NCBI GenBank assembly: GCA_021774355.1 | Contig: JAJFJE010000436.1 | Location: 1 to 6,670, forward strand | Length of the DNA: 6,670 nt | Reading direction: 5' to 3' | Source: Alphaproteobacteria bacterium | GTDB taxonomy: Bacteria > Pseudomonadota > Alphaproteobacteria > Zavarziniales > Zavarziniaceae | In this document: piece after piece, positions 1 through 5,704 of the stretch | Numbering within the stretch: position 1 is the first letter of the stretch | Layout of the letters: every line of letters begins with the position of its first letter | Position numbers and translations under genes: made by a program | The notes under the pieces: model-generated | What the model saw: only the letters and a program-made list of their open reading frames with translations | The model's database searches: none | What the model was told of the DNA's origin: nothing

Positions 1-318
1 GCCGAGCTGGGCCTGGGCCAGGCGGGTCCAGGTCCGGGCATCGTCCTGGCCGCGCTTGATCGCCTGCTCGTAAAGATCCGCGGCGCGCCACCAATTCTCC
101 CGCTTGGTCTCGAGAGCGGCAGCGTCGAAAACCTGCCTGGCCTCGCCCTTGTCGATCTTGCCGTCGCTCGCCTCGGCCAGATCGGCGACATATGAGGCCG
201 CACCTTCCTGGCCGCGGGCCATGCCGTCGGCCCAGGCGGGAAGGCCCGCCGACACGGCAAAGCCCAGAGACAGGCACAGAATCACAGCCCGCAGGACGGC
301 GCGAACAGCAACCGGCAT
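1..318 (-). CDS. N-terminus of an exported, TPR-like helical protein (partial)
   Basis: Open reading frame of 106 codons that starts with ATG at 318-316 and runs off the left edge without a stop. The first ~31 residues look like a Sec signal peptide: MPVAVRAVLRA, then a hydrophobic stretch (VILCLSLGFAVSAG), then a likely cleavage site near PAWADG. The mature part is helical; the segment around residues 70-106 (ENWWRAADLYEQAIKRGQDD, then a TWTRLAQAQLG stretch) reads like a tetratricopeptide repeat. A good Shine-Dalgarno (AAGGGAGA, bases 331-324) sits five bases before the ATG, which supports this start. Short TPR segments of this kind occur at the front of some large bacterial alpha-2-macroglobulin-like proteins, but too little is visible to claim that. 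It lies downstream of the MocR gene on the same strand, separated by about 130 bases, so it probably has its own promoter. Function unknown; probably periplasmic. Confidence 0.6.
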   Translation of the reverse strand, partial: MPVAVRAVLRAVILCLSLGFAVSAGLPAWADGMARGQEGAASYVADLAEASDGKIDKGEARQVFDAAALETKRENWWRAADLYEQAIKRGQDDARTWTRLAQAQLG

Positions 319-448
319 GACGCTCTCCCTTGTCGTTGGCGCCATGCTAGCGCAGCCCAGGAGCGGCTCATACGGGGATCCGCGGGGCGTGCGTGGTTTT
401 GCGACCGCCGTCACACTGTGCCGGGCGTGCCGTGCCGGGCCGCGGGCG

Positions 449-1870
449 TCAGATGATTCCCGAGGCCATGGCCGGCGACTGGGTCAGGGCTTCGGCGAGG
501 AATTCCAGGGCCTGGCGGGCGTCCTGGCGGCTGGCGACGCCGCCCAGGCAGACCCGCACCGCTTCCGGCGGGGGCCGCGATACCGCGAAGGCGTCGCTGA
601 CCACCACGCCGATCCCCGAGGTGCGCATGTGGCCGGTGAAGCTCGACCGGCTCCACGGCGCCGGCAGGTGGACCCAGATGTGGAACGCTTCCGGGTCGCC
701 CTGGAAACTGCCGGGCGGCAGGATTTCCATGGCCAGGCGCTGCCGGGCGCGGGATTCGGCACGGATTGCCGCCAGGACGTCGTCGGCAACGCCCTCGTTG
801 ATCCAGTGGGTCGCCAAGGCAGCGGTCAGCGGCGACGCCATGACCGTGGCGGCCCTCAGGCTCGCCGCAAGGGGCCAGATGCTGCGTGGGTCGGGCGCCA
901 CCAGATAGGCGATGCGCAGGCCGGCGCCCAGGCATTTGGCAAGGCCCGCAACATAATAGGTGATGTCGGGCGCCAATGCCGCGAGCGCCGGGGGCGGCGC
1001 TTCGGGGATGCAGCCATAGGCGTCGTCCTCGATGATCTTGACGCCATAGCGCCGGGCCACCGCGATCAGGGCCTCGCGGCGCCGGGCGGAAATGGTCGCC
1101 GTGGTCGGATTGAGCAGGGTCGGGTTGCAATAAAGCGCCTTGGGCCCGTGGCGCTCGCAGGCTTCGGCAAAGCCGTCGGCCAGGATGCCCTCGCCATCGG
1201 TGGGCAGGCCGACCAGGGTCAGCCCCTGCTGGGCCGCCAGGGCCCGAATGCCGGGATAGGTCAGGTCCTCGCAGACGATTACGTCGCCCGGGTGGGCGAG
1301 GGTCGCGAGAATGGCGAGCAGCGCGCTATGCGCCCCGGGGCAGACCAGCACCCGGTCGCGCGGCGCGCTCAGCCGGTGGCGACCCAGCCAGGCGACCGCC
1401 GCGTCCTTGTCGGCCGCCGAGCCGCCGAACCCCTGGTAGCGCAGCAGGGCGGTCAGGCCGTCGCCCATGTCGATCAGGCCGCGCCGCATGCGGTCGAGCA
1501 GGACCGGGTCCTCCGGCTCGGGCGGTAGATTCATGGTCAGGTCGACCAGATCCATGCGCCGCCCGGCCCGCCTGGCCGAGACCCGGGCCCTGATATAGGA
1601 GCCGGCGCCGACCTTGGCTTCGATCAGGCCCCGGCTCTGGGCCTCGTTATAGGCCCGGGCGACGGTAGTGAAGTTGAGCCCCAGCCGTTCGGCCAGGACC
1701 CGCTGGGGCGGCAGGCGGTCGCCGACCAGCAGGCGGCCGATATGCATGTCCGCTTCGATGGCATCGGCGATGGCGAGGTAGCGGGGTTTGCCGCCCTTGG
1801 CGAGCTGGGGCAGCCAGTCGGATCCGCGGGCCATGTCAGGTGTGTCCGAGCGGGCTTGGCATTGATCCAT
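449..1870 (-). CDS. MocR-family transcriptional regulator (GntR winged helix + aminotransferase fold I domain)
   Basis: 473-residue protein of normal MocR length. Residues ~28-95 are a GntR-type winged helix (PRYLAIADAIEADMHIGRLL, then GDRLPPQRVLAERLGLN, FTTVARAYNEAQSRGLIE and GAGSYI). Residues ~110-465 are a fold-type I PLP-dependent aminotransferase-like domain. Visible cofactor residues are CNPTLLNPTT (249-257), EDDAYG (281-286), the Schiff-base lysine K312 in AGLAKCLGAGLRIAYL, and the carboxylate-binding Arg in RVCLGG (R439). The domain therefore probably still binds PLP and senses an amino compound as effector (inference). An in-frame TGA stands immediately before the ATG at 1870, so translation starts there or at Met13 (1834-1832). 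Neither has a strong Shine-Dalgarno, and Met1 leaves more residues before the winged helix. The gene is divergent from the nit operon, the classic arrangement for a MocR regulator and its target. ATTG-type boxes lie just upstream of its start codon, suggesting autoregulation. The target assignment rests on position and shared boxes only. Confidence 0.9.
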   Translation of the reverse strand: MDQCQARSDTPDMARGSDWLPQLAKGGKPRYLAIADAIEADMHIGRLLVGDRLPPQRVLAERLGLNFTTVARAYNEAQSRGLIEAKVGAGSYIRARVSARRAGRRMDLVDLTMNLPPEPEDPVLLDRMRRGLIDMGDGLTALLRYQGFGGSAADKDAAVAWLGRHRLSAPRDRVLVCPGAHSALLAILATLAHPGDVIVCEDLTYPGIRALAAQQGLTLVGLPTDGEGILADGFAEACERHGPKALYCNPTLLNPTTATISARRREALIAVARRYGVKIIEDDAYGCIPEAPPPALAALAPDITYYVAGLAKCLGAGLRIAYLVAPDPRSIWPLAASLRAATVMASPLTAALATHWINEGVADDVLAAIRAESRARQRLAMEILPPGSFQGDPEAFHIWVHLPAPWSRSSFTGHMRTSGIGVVVSDAFAVSRPPPEAVRVCLGGVASRQDARQALEFLAEALTQSPAMASGII

Positions 1871-1872
1871 TC

Positions 1873-1890
1873 ATTGCCAAAAATTGACTG
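1873..1890. promoter_or_regulatory. Candidate MocR operator upstream of its own start (two ATTG boxes)
   Basis: ATTGCC at 1873 and ATTGACTG at 1883 form a direct repeat with a 10-base period, directly upstream of the MocR start codon at 1870-1868. The box AATTGACTG (1882-1890) recurs exactly at 2494-2502 and 2538-2546 in front of the divergent nit operon. MocR/GntR regulators commonly bind direct repeats near their own start and that of a divergent target. That is family knowledge; binding here is inferred. Confidence 0.45.
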
Positions 1891-2018
1891 TATTCAGGAC
1901 ACGCCACAGCCACTTCCTCCGCTGCCCGGCCGGTCTCGACCGGGCGCTGCACCCCATCATTCAATACCGGGTTGCGAGCCCGAGCAAGGGCGTCGGGATT
2001 CCGCGGTTGGGGCGGTCA

Positions 2019-2072
2019 CCGGGCGGGGCGGGGCCCACCGCCACGACTGAGCCAGCCCCCCCGCCCGCCCGG
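2019..2072. repeat. GC-rich imperfect inverted repeat, terminator-like
   Basis: The left arm CCGGGCGGGGCGGGGC (2019-2034) pairs imperfectly with the C-rich right arm (2055-2072). A T5 run follows at 2088-2092, preceded by a 4-bp stem GGCG/CGCC (2071-2074 / 2084-2087). On the plus strand this resembles an intrinsic terminator, yet no plus-strand gene precedes it in the gap. It could stop spurious transcription into the nit operon or end an unseen small RNA. Function uncertain. Confidence 0.3.
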
Positions 2073-2122
2073 CGGCGAAACAGCGCCTTTTTCGATCTGC
2101 AGGACGCAACTCTCAATCGTTA

Positions 2123-2199
2123 GGCCGGGCTTGTCCCGGTCATCCACGCCCCTGCGGCAGGCTTGGTGTCGCCCAGGATGGCCGGGTCTTCGCCCGGCC
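2123..2199. repeat. Palindromic intergenic element (REP-like, alphaproteobacterial type)
   Basis: The left arm (2123-2145; GGCCGGGCTTGTCCCGG then TCATCC) is an imperfect inverted copy of the right arm (2176-2199; GGATGGCCGGG then TCTTCGCCCGGCC), with about 30 bases between. ATCCACGC at 2142-2149 also has an exact inverted match, GCGTGGAT, at 2221-2228. Arms built on CCGGGCTTGTCCCGG plus CATCCACGC are, from memory, widespread in intergenic regions of alphaproteobacteria. It is probably a dispersed non-coding repeat rather than part of nit regulation. Confidence 0.5.
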
Positions 2200-2481
2200 G
2201 CGACGATCAAGACTCGTTATGCGTGGATAAAATAGCCCCGCTTCCGCGCCGGACAGCCCCAGGCCGTCCGCGGGATCGTGGCGGGCAAAACGTTCCCTTG
2301 GATAACGGGCTCACGGGCCGGGCATGGCGGGGACGGGCAGCGGCGCGGCGGGCGGTCGCCTGGCGGCGGACCAGTTCCGCAACCGGCGGCGGCGGAAATG
2401 ACTAATAAATAATCAGCCTACCGCCGAAAGATTCGACACAGGGCAAAAATTATGCAGGCGAAAGAACGGTGCGGGGCCAAT

Positions 2482-2547
2482 ATTGACTGCAATAATTGAC
2501 TGGAATTGCGTGATTCTGATTATCAATTGTGCACCTTAATTGACTGG
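2482..2547 (+). promoter_or_regulatory. Cluster of ATTGACTG boxes, candidate operator of the nit operon
   Basis: ATTG boxes start at 2482, 2495, 2505, 2526 and 2539. Three of them read ATTGACTG, and AATTGACTGG occurs exactly twice (2494-2503, 2538-2547). The pattern is a 22-base unit, two boxes 13 bases apart, present at 2482-2503 and again at 2526-2547. The two units match at 16 of 22 positions and lie 44 bases (about four helical turns) apart. The same box is found next to the MocR start, pointing to the MocR protein as ligand. The second unit overlaps the sigma-54 -24 element, so binding there could block the promoter. TTGACT at 2496-2501, with GATTAT 16 bases later, could also be read as a weak sigma-70 promoter. 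Confidence 0.5.
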
Positions 2548-2560
2548 CACGCGGCTTGCA
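2544..2560 (+). promoter_or_regulatory. Sigma-54 (RpoN) -24/-12 promoter of the nit operon
   Basis: CTGGCACGCGGCTTGCA matches the sigma-54 consensus YTGGCACG-N4-TTGCW. The invariant GG (2546-2547) and GC (2558-2559) are separated by exactly 10 bases. The predicted transcription start is near G2571, giving a leader of about 38 bases that ends in the AAGGAG ribosome site (2597-2602) of nitB. Sigma-54 control fits the known nitrogen-starvation response of this gene family. It would require an AAA+ enhancer-binding activator, such as NtrC or a Fis-type activator, encoded elsewhere; none is in the window. A small inverted repeat GACCG/CGGTC (2573-2577 / 2587-2591) lies in the leader. Confidence 0.72.
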
Positions 2561-2608
2561 AAATCGGTTGGTGACCGTGCTGTCAGCGGTCTTGCCAAGG
2601 AGCCAGCC

Positions 2609-3091
2609 ATGCCCGCCGTGACCAAGCCCGCCCACCAGAAGGGCGACTTCTTCGTGGACTATGAACAGAAGCTGTTCGAGGACGTCAAAGCCGAACCGGG
2701 GGAAAAGGCCCTGGTGACCTTCCACACCGTGGCCTTCGAAGGCTCGATCGGTCTGGTCAACCTGCTCCAGGCGACGCGGATCCGGCGCAAGGGCTTCGAT
2801 ACCTCCGTCCTGCTCTACGGCCCGGGTGTGACGCTGGGGGTGCAGCGCGGCTTTCCGACCCTGGGCGACGAGGCCTTTCCGGGTCACCTGGCGATGAACA
2901 ACCAATTGGTCAAGTTCATGGCCGAGGGCGGCAAGGTCTATGCCTGCCGCTTCGCCCTGCAGGCGCTCTACGGCCATGGCGAGCCGTCGCTGATCCCGGG
3001 CATCACCCCGATCAGCCCGCTCGACGTGCTCGACCTGATCCTGCTGCACCGGCGCGACGGCGCCTTCATCCTCAACACCTGGACGCTCTGA
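2609..3091 (+). CDS. nitB: MSMEG_0572/Sll0783-family nitrogen-starvation response protein (DsrE-like)
   Basis: 160-residue cytosolic protein, recognised by its characteristic sequence (KGDFFVDYEQKLFEDVKAEP, then ALVTFHTVAFEGSIGLVNLL) and by its place as first gene of the Nit1C cluster. The ATG at 2609 is chosen over an upstream in-frame TTG (2540) because AAGGAG (2597-2602) sits six bases before it and the TTG lies inside the promoter. The fold appears DsrE/F-like: alternating strands and helices, with GGKVYACRFALQALYG (107-122) placing Cys113 where DsrE-type proteins often carry a cysteine. No signal peptide or membrane segment is visible. In Synechocystis the homologue Sll0783 is strongly induced by nitrogen starvation and needed for normal polyhydroxybutyrate accumulation. 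In cyanide-using bacteria nitB is induced with nitC. Its biochemical role is unknown; a carrier or partner of the nitrilase is possible. The next gene begins one base after its stop. Confidence 0.9.
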   Translation: MPAVTKPAHQKGDFFVDYEQKLFEDVKAEPGEKALVTFHTVAFEGSIGLVNLLQATRIRRKGFDTSVLLYGPGVTLGVQRGFPTLGDEAFPGHLAMNNQLVKFMAEGGKVYACRFALQALYGHGEPSLIPGITPISPLDVLDLILLHRRDGAFILNTWTL

Positions 3092-3092
3092 G

Positions 3093-4124
3093 ATGTCCGC
3101 GCGAACCAGCGTCCGGGCGGCGGCGGTGCAAATCGCGCCGGTGCTCGACCGGGCCGGCGGCACGACCGAAAAGGTCTGTGCCGCCATCGCCGAGGCCGCC
3201 GGCCGCGGTGTGGAACTGGCCGTGTTCCCCGAGACGCTGGTTCCCTACTATCCCTATTTCTCCTTCGTGCTGCCGCCGGTGGCCGGCGGGCCCGAGCATT
3301 TGCGGCTCTACGAGCAGGCGGTGGCGGTGCCCGGCCCGGTGACCGAGGCAGTGGCCGCCGCCGCCCGCCGCCACGCCATGGTGGTGGTCCTGGGGGTGAA
3401 CGAGCGCGACCACGGTTCGCTCTACAATGCCCAACTGATCTTCGACGCCGATGGCCGCGTGGTCCTGCACCGGCGCAAGATCACCCCGACCTATCACGAG
3501 CGGATGGTCTGGGGACAGGGCGACGGCGCCGGTCTCAAGGTGGTCGAGACCGCCGTCGGCCGGGTCGGCGCCCTGGCCTGCTGGGAGCATTACAACCCGC
3601 TGGCCCGCTACGCCTTGATGGCCCAGCACGAGGAAATCCACGCCAGCCAGTTTCCCGGTTCCATGGTCGGGCAGGTCTTTGCCGACCAGATGGAGGTGAC
3701 GATCCGCCACCACGCCCTGGAATCCGGCTGCTTCGTGGTCAATGCCACGGGCTGGCTGAGCGAGGCGCAGATCCTCGCCATCACCCCGGACCCCAAGCTG
3801 CAGAAAGCCCTGCGCGGCGGCTGCTGCACCGCCATCGTCTCGCCCGAAGGCAACCACCTGGCGCCGCCCCTGACCCAGGGCGAGGGCATGGTGGTCGCCG
3901 ACCTGGACCTGCGCCTGATCACCAAGCGCAAGCGGATGATGGATTCGGTCGGCCACTATGCCCGCCCCGAATTGCTCCACCTGGTACTCGACGACCGCCC
4001 GACCGCGGTCATGACCCCCCTCAGCCCCGCCTCATCCACCCGGAGGGATGACGATGAACCCGACCGAGCCCTTGCCGACCCAGTTGCTGATCAACGCGTT
4101 GCAGTCCTTCGGAGTCCGGCTTGA
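3093..4124 (+). CDS. nitC: Nit1C nitrilase (Nit6803/NitC type)
   Basis: 343-residue carbon-nitrogen hydrolase of the nitrilase superfamily, expected to convert a nitrile to the carboxylic acid plus ammonia. The catalytic triad is Glu47 (AVFPETLVPYYPY), Lys129 (HRRKITPTYHERMVWGQGDG) and Cys163 (GALACWEHYNPLARYALM), with the second conserved glutamate Glu136 in TYHER. CWEHYNPL marks a true nitrilase rather than an amidase or carbamoylase. Length and residue spacing agree with Nit6803 of Synechocystis, which forms helical oligomers and prefers dinitriles such as fumaronitrile in vitro. In Pseudomonas the cluster nitrilase NitC is required for growth on cyanide. The natural substrate in this organism cannot be read from the sequence. 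The ATG lies one base after the nitB stop, with no strong ribosome site of its own, suggesting translational coupling. The last ~24 codons (4054-4124) overlap the radical SAM gene in another frame; this Asp/Arg/Ala-rich tail probably lies outside the catalytic core. Confidence 0.95.
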   Translation: MSARTSVRAAAVQIAPVLDRAGGTTEKVCAAIAEAAGRGVELAVFPETLVPYYPYFSFVLPPVAGGPEHLRLYEQAVAVPGPVTEAVAAAARRHAMVVVLGVNERDHGSLYNAQLIFDADGRVVLHRRKITPTYHERMVWGQGDGAGLKVVETAVGRVGALACWEHYNPLARYALMAQHEEIHASQFPGSMVGQVFADQMEVTIRHHALESGCFVVNATGWLSEAQILAITPDPKLQKALRGGCCTAIVSPEGNHLAPPLTQGEGMVVADLDLRLITKRKRMMDSVGHYARPELLHLVLDDRPTAVMTPLSPASSTRRDDDEPDRALADPVADQRVAVLRSPA

Positions 4125-5160
4125 CGCGCCGCGCGCCGGCGCGCCCAGCCGGCGCGGCGGGGCCGGGCCGTCCGACCACAAGGCGCTGACCATCGACGGC
4201 CACACCGTGATGGTACCGGTCCATACCGCCGGTGCCTTCGCCTCGCCCTATGTCGCGGGCCGGCCCGAGGCCGACGGCACGGTCGAGATCCGCCGCGACG
4301 GCGTTGCGGTCGGCCGGGCCCGCCTGCCCGGGCAGCCACGCTTCTACGCCCTGCAGACCTTCGACGGCATTCCCTATTCCCAGATCGCCGTGCTCCACGG
4401 CCGGGACGTGCTGGCGACCACCGTGCTGCAAACCTGCATCCGCTATCAGAGCCGCAAGAACAGCTGCCAGTTCTGCGCCATCGGCCAGTCGCTCGCCGCC
4501 GGCCGCACCATCGCCCACAAGAGCCCGGAGCAACTGGCCGAGGTCGCCCGGATGGCCGTGCTGCTCGACGGGGTCCGGCACATGGTCATGACCACCGGTA
4601 CGCCCAACGTTACCGACCGGGGCGCCGCGGTGCTGTGCGACAGCGCCTTTGCGGTCAAGGCGGCGGTCGACCTGCCGATCCAGGCGCAATGCGAGCCGCC
4701 GGACGACGACGCCTGGTTCCAGCGCATGAAGGCGGCCGGGATCGACGCGCTGGGCATGCATCTGGAAGTGATCGCCCCGGACCTGCGCCGCCGCCTGATG
4801 CCAGGCAAGGCCGCCGTGCCGGTGGCGCGCTATCTCGACGCCTTTCGGGCGGCGGTGGCGGTGTTCGGCCGGGGCCAGGTCTCGACCTATCTGCTGGCCG
4901 GGCTGGGCGACAGCCGGGAGTCCATCCTCGGCCTCGCCGAGACCCTGATCGGCCTTGGCGTCTATCCCTTCGTGGTGCCCTTCGTGCCGATCTCCGGCAC
5001 CCCCCTGGAAGACCATCCGGCGCCCGATCCGCAATTCATGCACGCGCTGCTCGCCCCGCTCGGCGCCATGCTCAAGGCCGCCGGCCTGCGTTCGGCCGAC
5101 ATCAAGGCGGGTTGCGGCAAATGCGGCGCCTGCTCGGCCCTCTCGGCCTACGAGGTCTAG
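4054..5160 (+). CDS. nitD: MSMEG_0568/Sll0785-family radical SAM protein
   Basis: 368-residue radical SAM enzyme. The start is the ATG at 4054 because GGAGG (4042-4046) lies seven bases upstream; the in-frame ATG at 4048 is too close to it. The putative [4Fe-4S]/SAM motif is Cys128, Cys138 and Cys141 (TCIRYQSRKNSCQFCAIGQS), a CX9CX2C spacing instead of the standard CX3CX2C. The TIM-barrel-like core follows, with MVMTTGTPN (178-185), IQAQCEPP (209-216), MHLEVI (235-240), YLLAGLGDS (279-287) and PFVPISGTP (309-317). The C-terminus has three more cysteines (354, 357, 360; GCGKCGACSALSAYE) that could ligate an auxiliary Fe-S cluster. Substrate and product are unknown; constant association with the nitrilase suggests it helps make or modify the nitrile substrate or its precursor (inference). 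It overlaps nitC by 71 bases and ends two bases before the next ATG. Confidence 0.92.
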   Translation: MNPTEPLPTQLLINALQSFGVRLDAPRAGAPSRRGGAGPSDHKALTIDGHTVMVPVHTAGAFASPYVAGRPEADGTVEIRRDGVAVGRARLPGQPRFYALQTFDGIPYSQIAVLHGRDVLATTVLQTCIRYQSRKNSCQFCAIGQSLAAGRTIAHKSPEQLAEVARMAVLLDGVRHMVMTTGTPNVTDRGAAVLCDSAFAVKAAVDLPIQAQCEPPDDDAWFQRMKAAGIDALGMHLEVIAPDLRRRLMPGKAAVPVARYLDAFRAAVAVFGRGQVSTYLLAGLGDSRESILGLAETLIGLGVYPFVVPFVPISGTPLEDHPAPDPQFMHALLAPLGAMLKAAGLRSADIKAGCGKCGACSALSAYEV

Positions 5161-5162
5161 CC

Positions 5163-5704
5163 ATGCTGCTGGAACCGGTCGCCCCCTACCGCGCCGGCGA
5201 ATGCCGGATCAAGCACGCCACCGAAGCCTGGGAAGAGGCCGGCGCCGCCGCCCTGCGGGTCCAGGTGTTCTGCCGGGAACAGGGCCTGTTCCCAGGCCAT
5301 GACCGGGACGCGATCGACGCCCGCGCCCTCACCCTGGTGGCCCTGGCGCCGATTTTCGGCGTGCCCGACCAGGTCGTCGGCACGGTGCGCATCCACCGGG
5401 ACGGACCGGGCCTGTGGGGCGGCTCGCGCCTGGCGGTCGACCGGGCCTATCGCCGCCTGGGCGCCATCGGCAGCGGCCTGATCCGCCTGGCCGTGTCGAC
5501 CGCCCATGCCCGGGGCTGCCGGCGCTTCGAGGCCCATGTCCAGAGCCAGAACGCCGCCCTGTTCCAGCGCCTGCACTGGCACACCATCCGCGAGGAACTG
5601 CTGCACGGCCATCCCCATCATCTGATGTGGGCCGATCTTGCCCATTATCCGCCCGACGACGGGGGGAGACCGGCTTCGCCGCCCTGCTACGGAGCGCGGC
5701 ATGA
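5163..5704 (+). CDS. nitE: MSMEG_0567/Sll0786-family nitrogen-starvation GNAT N-acetyltransferase, with apparent 3' frameshift
   Basis: GNAT-fold protein. Seen features are the N-terminal ALRVQVFCREQGLF (30-43), VVGTVRIHRD (71-80), the acetyl-CoA loop LAVDRAYRRLGAIGSGLIRL (90-109) and a C-terminal motif FQRLHWHTI...HHLMWADLAHYPP (134-164). The ATG at 5163 has GAGG (5152-5155) seven bases upstream and follows the radical SAM stop by two bases. Read literally, the frame does not stop where the family usually ends. It continues as an Arg-rich, shadow-like tail to 5984, overlapping the next gene by 284 bases. One extra G in the G6 run at 5661-5666 would give ...DDGGETGFAALLRSAA and stop at TGA 5702-5704, forming an ATGA overlap with nitF and a 180-residue protein. 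The end given here assumes that corrected frame. The cause may be sequencing error, mutation or slippage. The catalytic part is intact; the acetylated substrate is unknown. Confidence 0.82.
5661..5666 (+). other. G6 tract at the apparent frameshift in the acetyltransferase gene
   Basis: Six consecutive G immediately after codons for HYPPDD. The reading frame before the tract carries the conserved GNAT sequence. The frame that closes at TGA 5702-5704, overlapping the nitF start as ATGA, is reached only if the tract is read as seven G. Homopolymers are typical places for both sequencing errors and polymerase or ribosome slippage. Confidence 0.6.

Larger units (their letters stand above)
1891..2480. 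other. Long GC-rich intergenic region with no convincing gene
   Basis: About 590 bases between the box next to the MocR start and the promoter zone of the nit operon. Short open frames exist on both strands, but their translations are Arg/Pro/Gly-rich, overlap one another, lack Shine-Dalgarno sequences and resemble no protein I recognise. The stretch holds a small hairpin (CCGGT-CTCG-ACCGG, 1930-1943), two larger inverted repeats annotated separately, and a run of five T at 2088-2092. From about 2400 it becomes AT-rich towards the nit promoter. It could contain binding sites for a sigma-54 activator or a small RNA, but I see no clear one. Confidence 0.6.

Noticed and set aside
421..441. GCCGGGC repeats downstream of the MocR stop as a terminator
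   Set aside because: The copies are in direct, not inverted, orientation and no T run follows on the minus strand.
104..1528. Long plus-strand open frame opposite the left end and the MocR gene
   Set aside because: It lies antisense to the MocR gene and to the exported-protein start. Its translation is Arg/Gly/Ala-rich with no family features, typical of GC-rich shadow frames.
2163..2405. Small plus-strand open frame in the intergenic region
   Set aside because: No ribosome site, Arg/Gly-rich composition, overlaps a palindromic repeat and has no recognisable similarity.
2453..2473. Possible NtrC site TGCA...GGTGC upstream of the sigma-54 promoter
   Set aside because: The half-sites are about four bases too far apart for the TGCACY-N5-GGTGCA consensus and the left half is incomplete.
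4021..5043. Long minus-strand frame opposite the radical SAM gene
   Set aside because: His/Gly/Arg-rich mirror of a strongly coding plus-strand gene, with no recognisable domain.
4635..5162. Upstream extension of the acetyltransferase frame into the radical SAM gene
   Set aside because: The translation is out-of-frame Arg/Gly/Pro-rich sequence over a conserved gene; the ATG at 5163 has its own ribosome site and begins the recognised family sequence.
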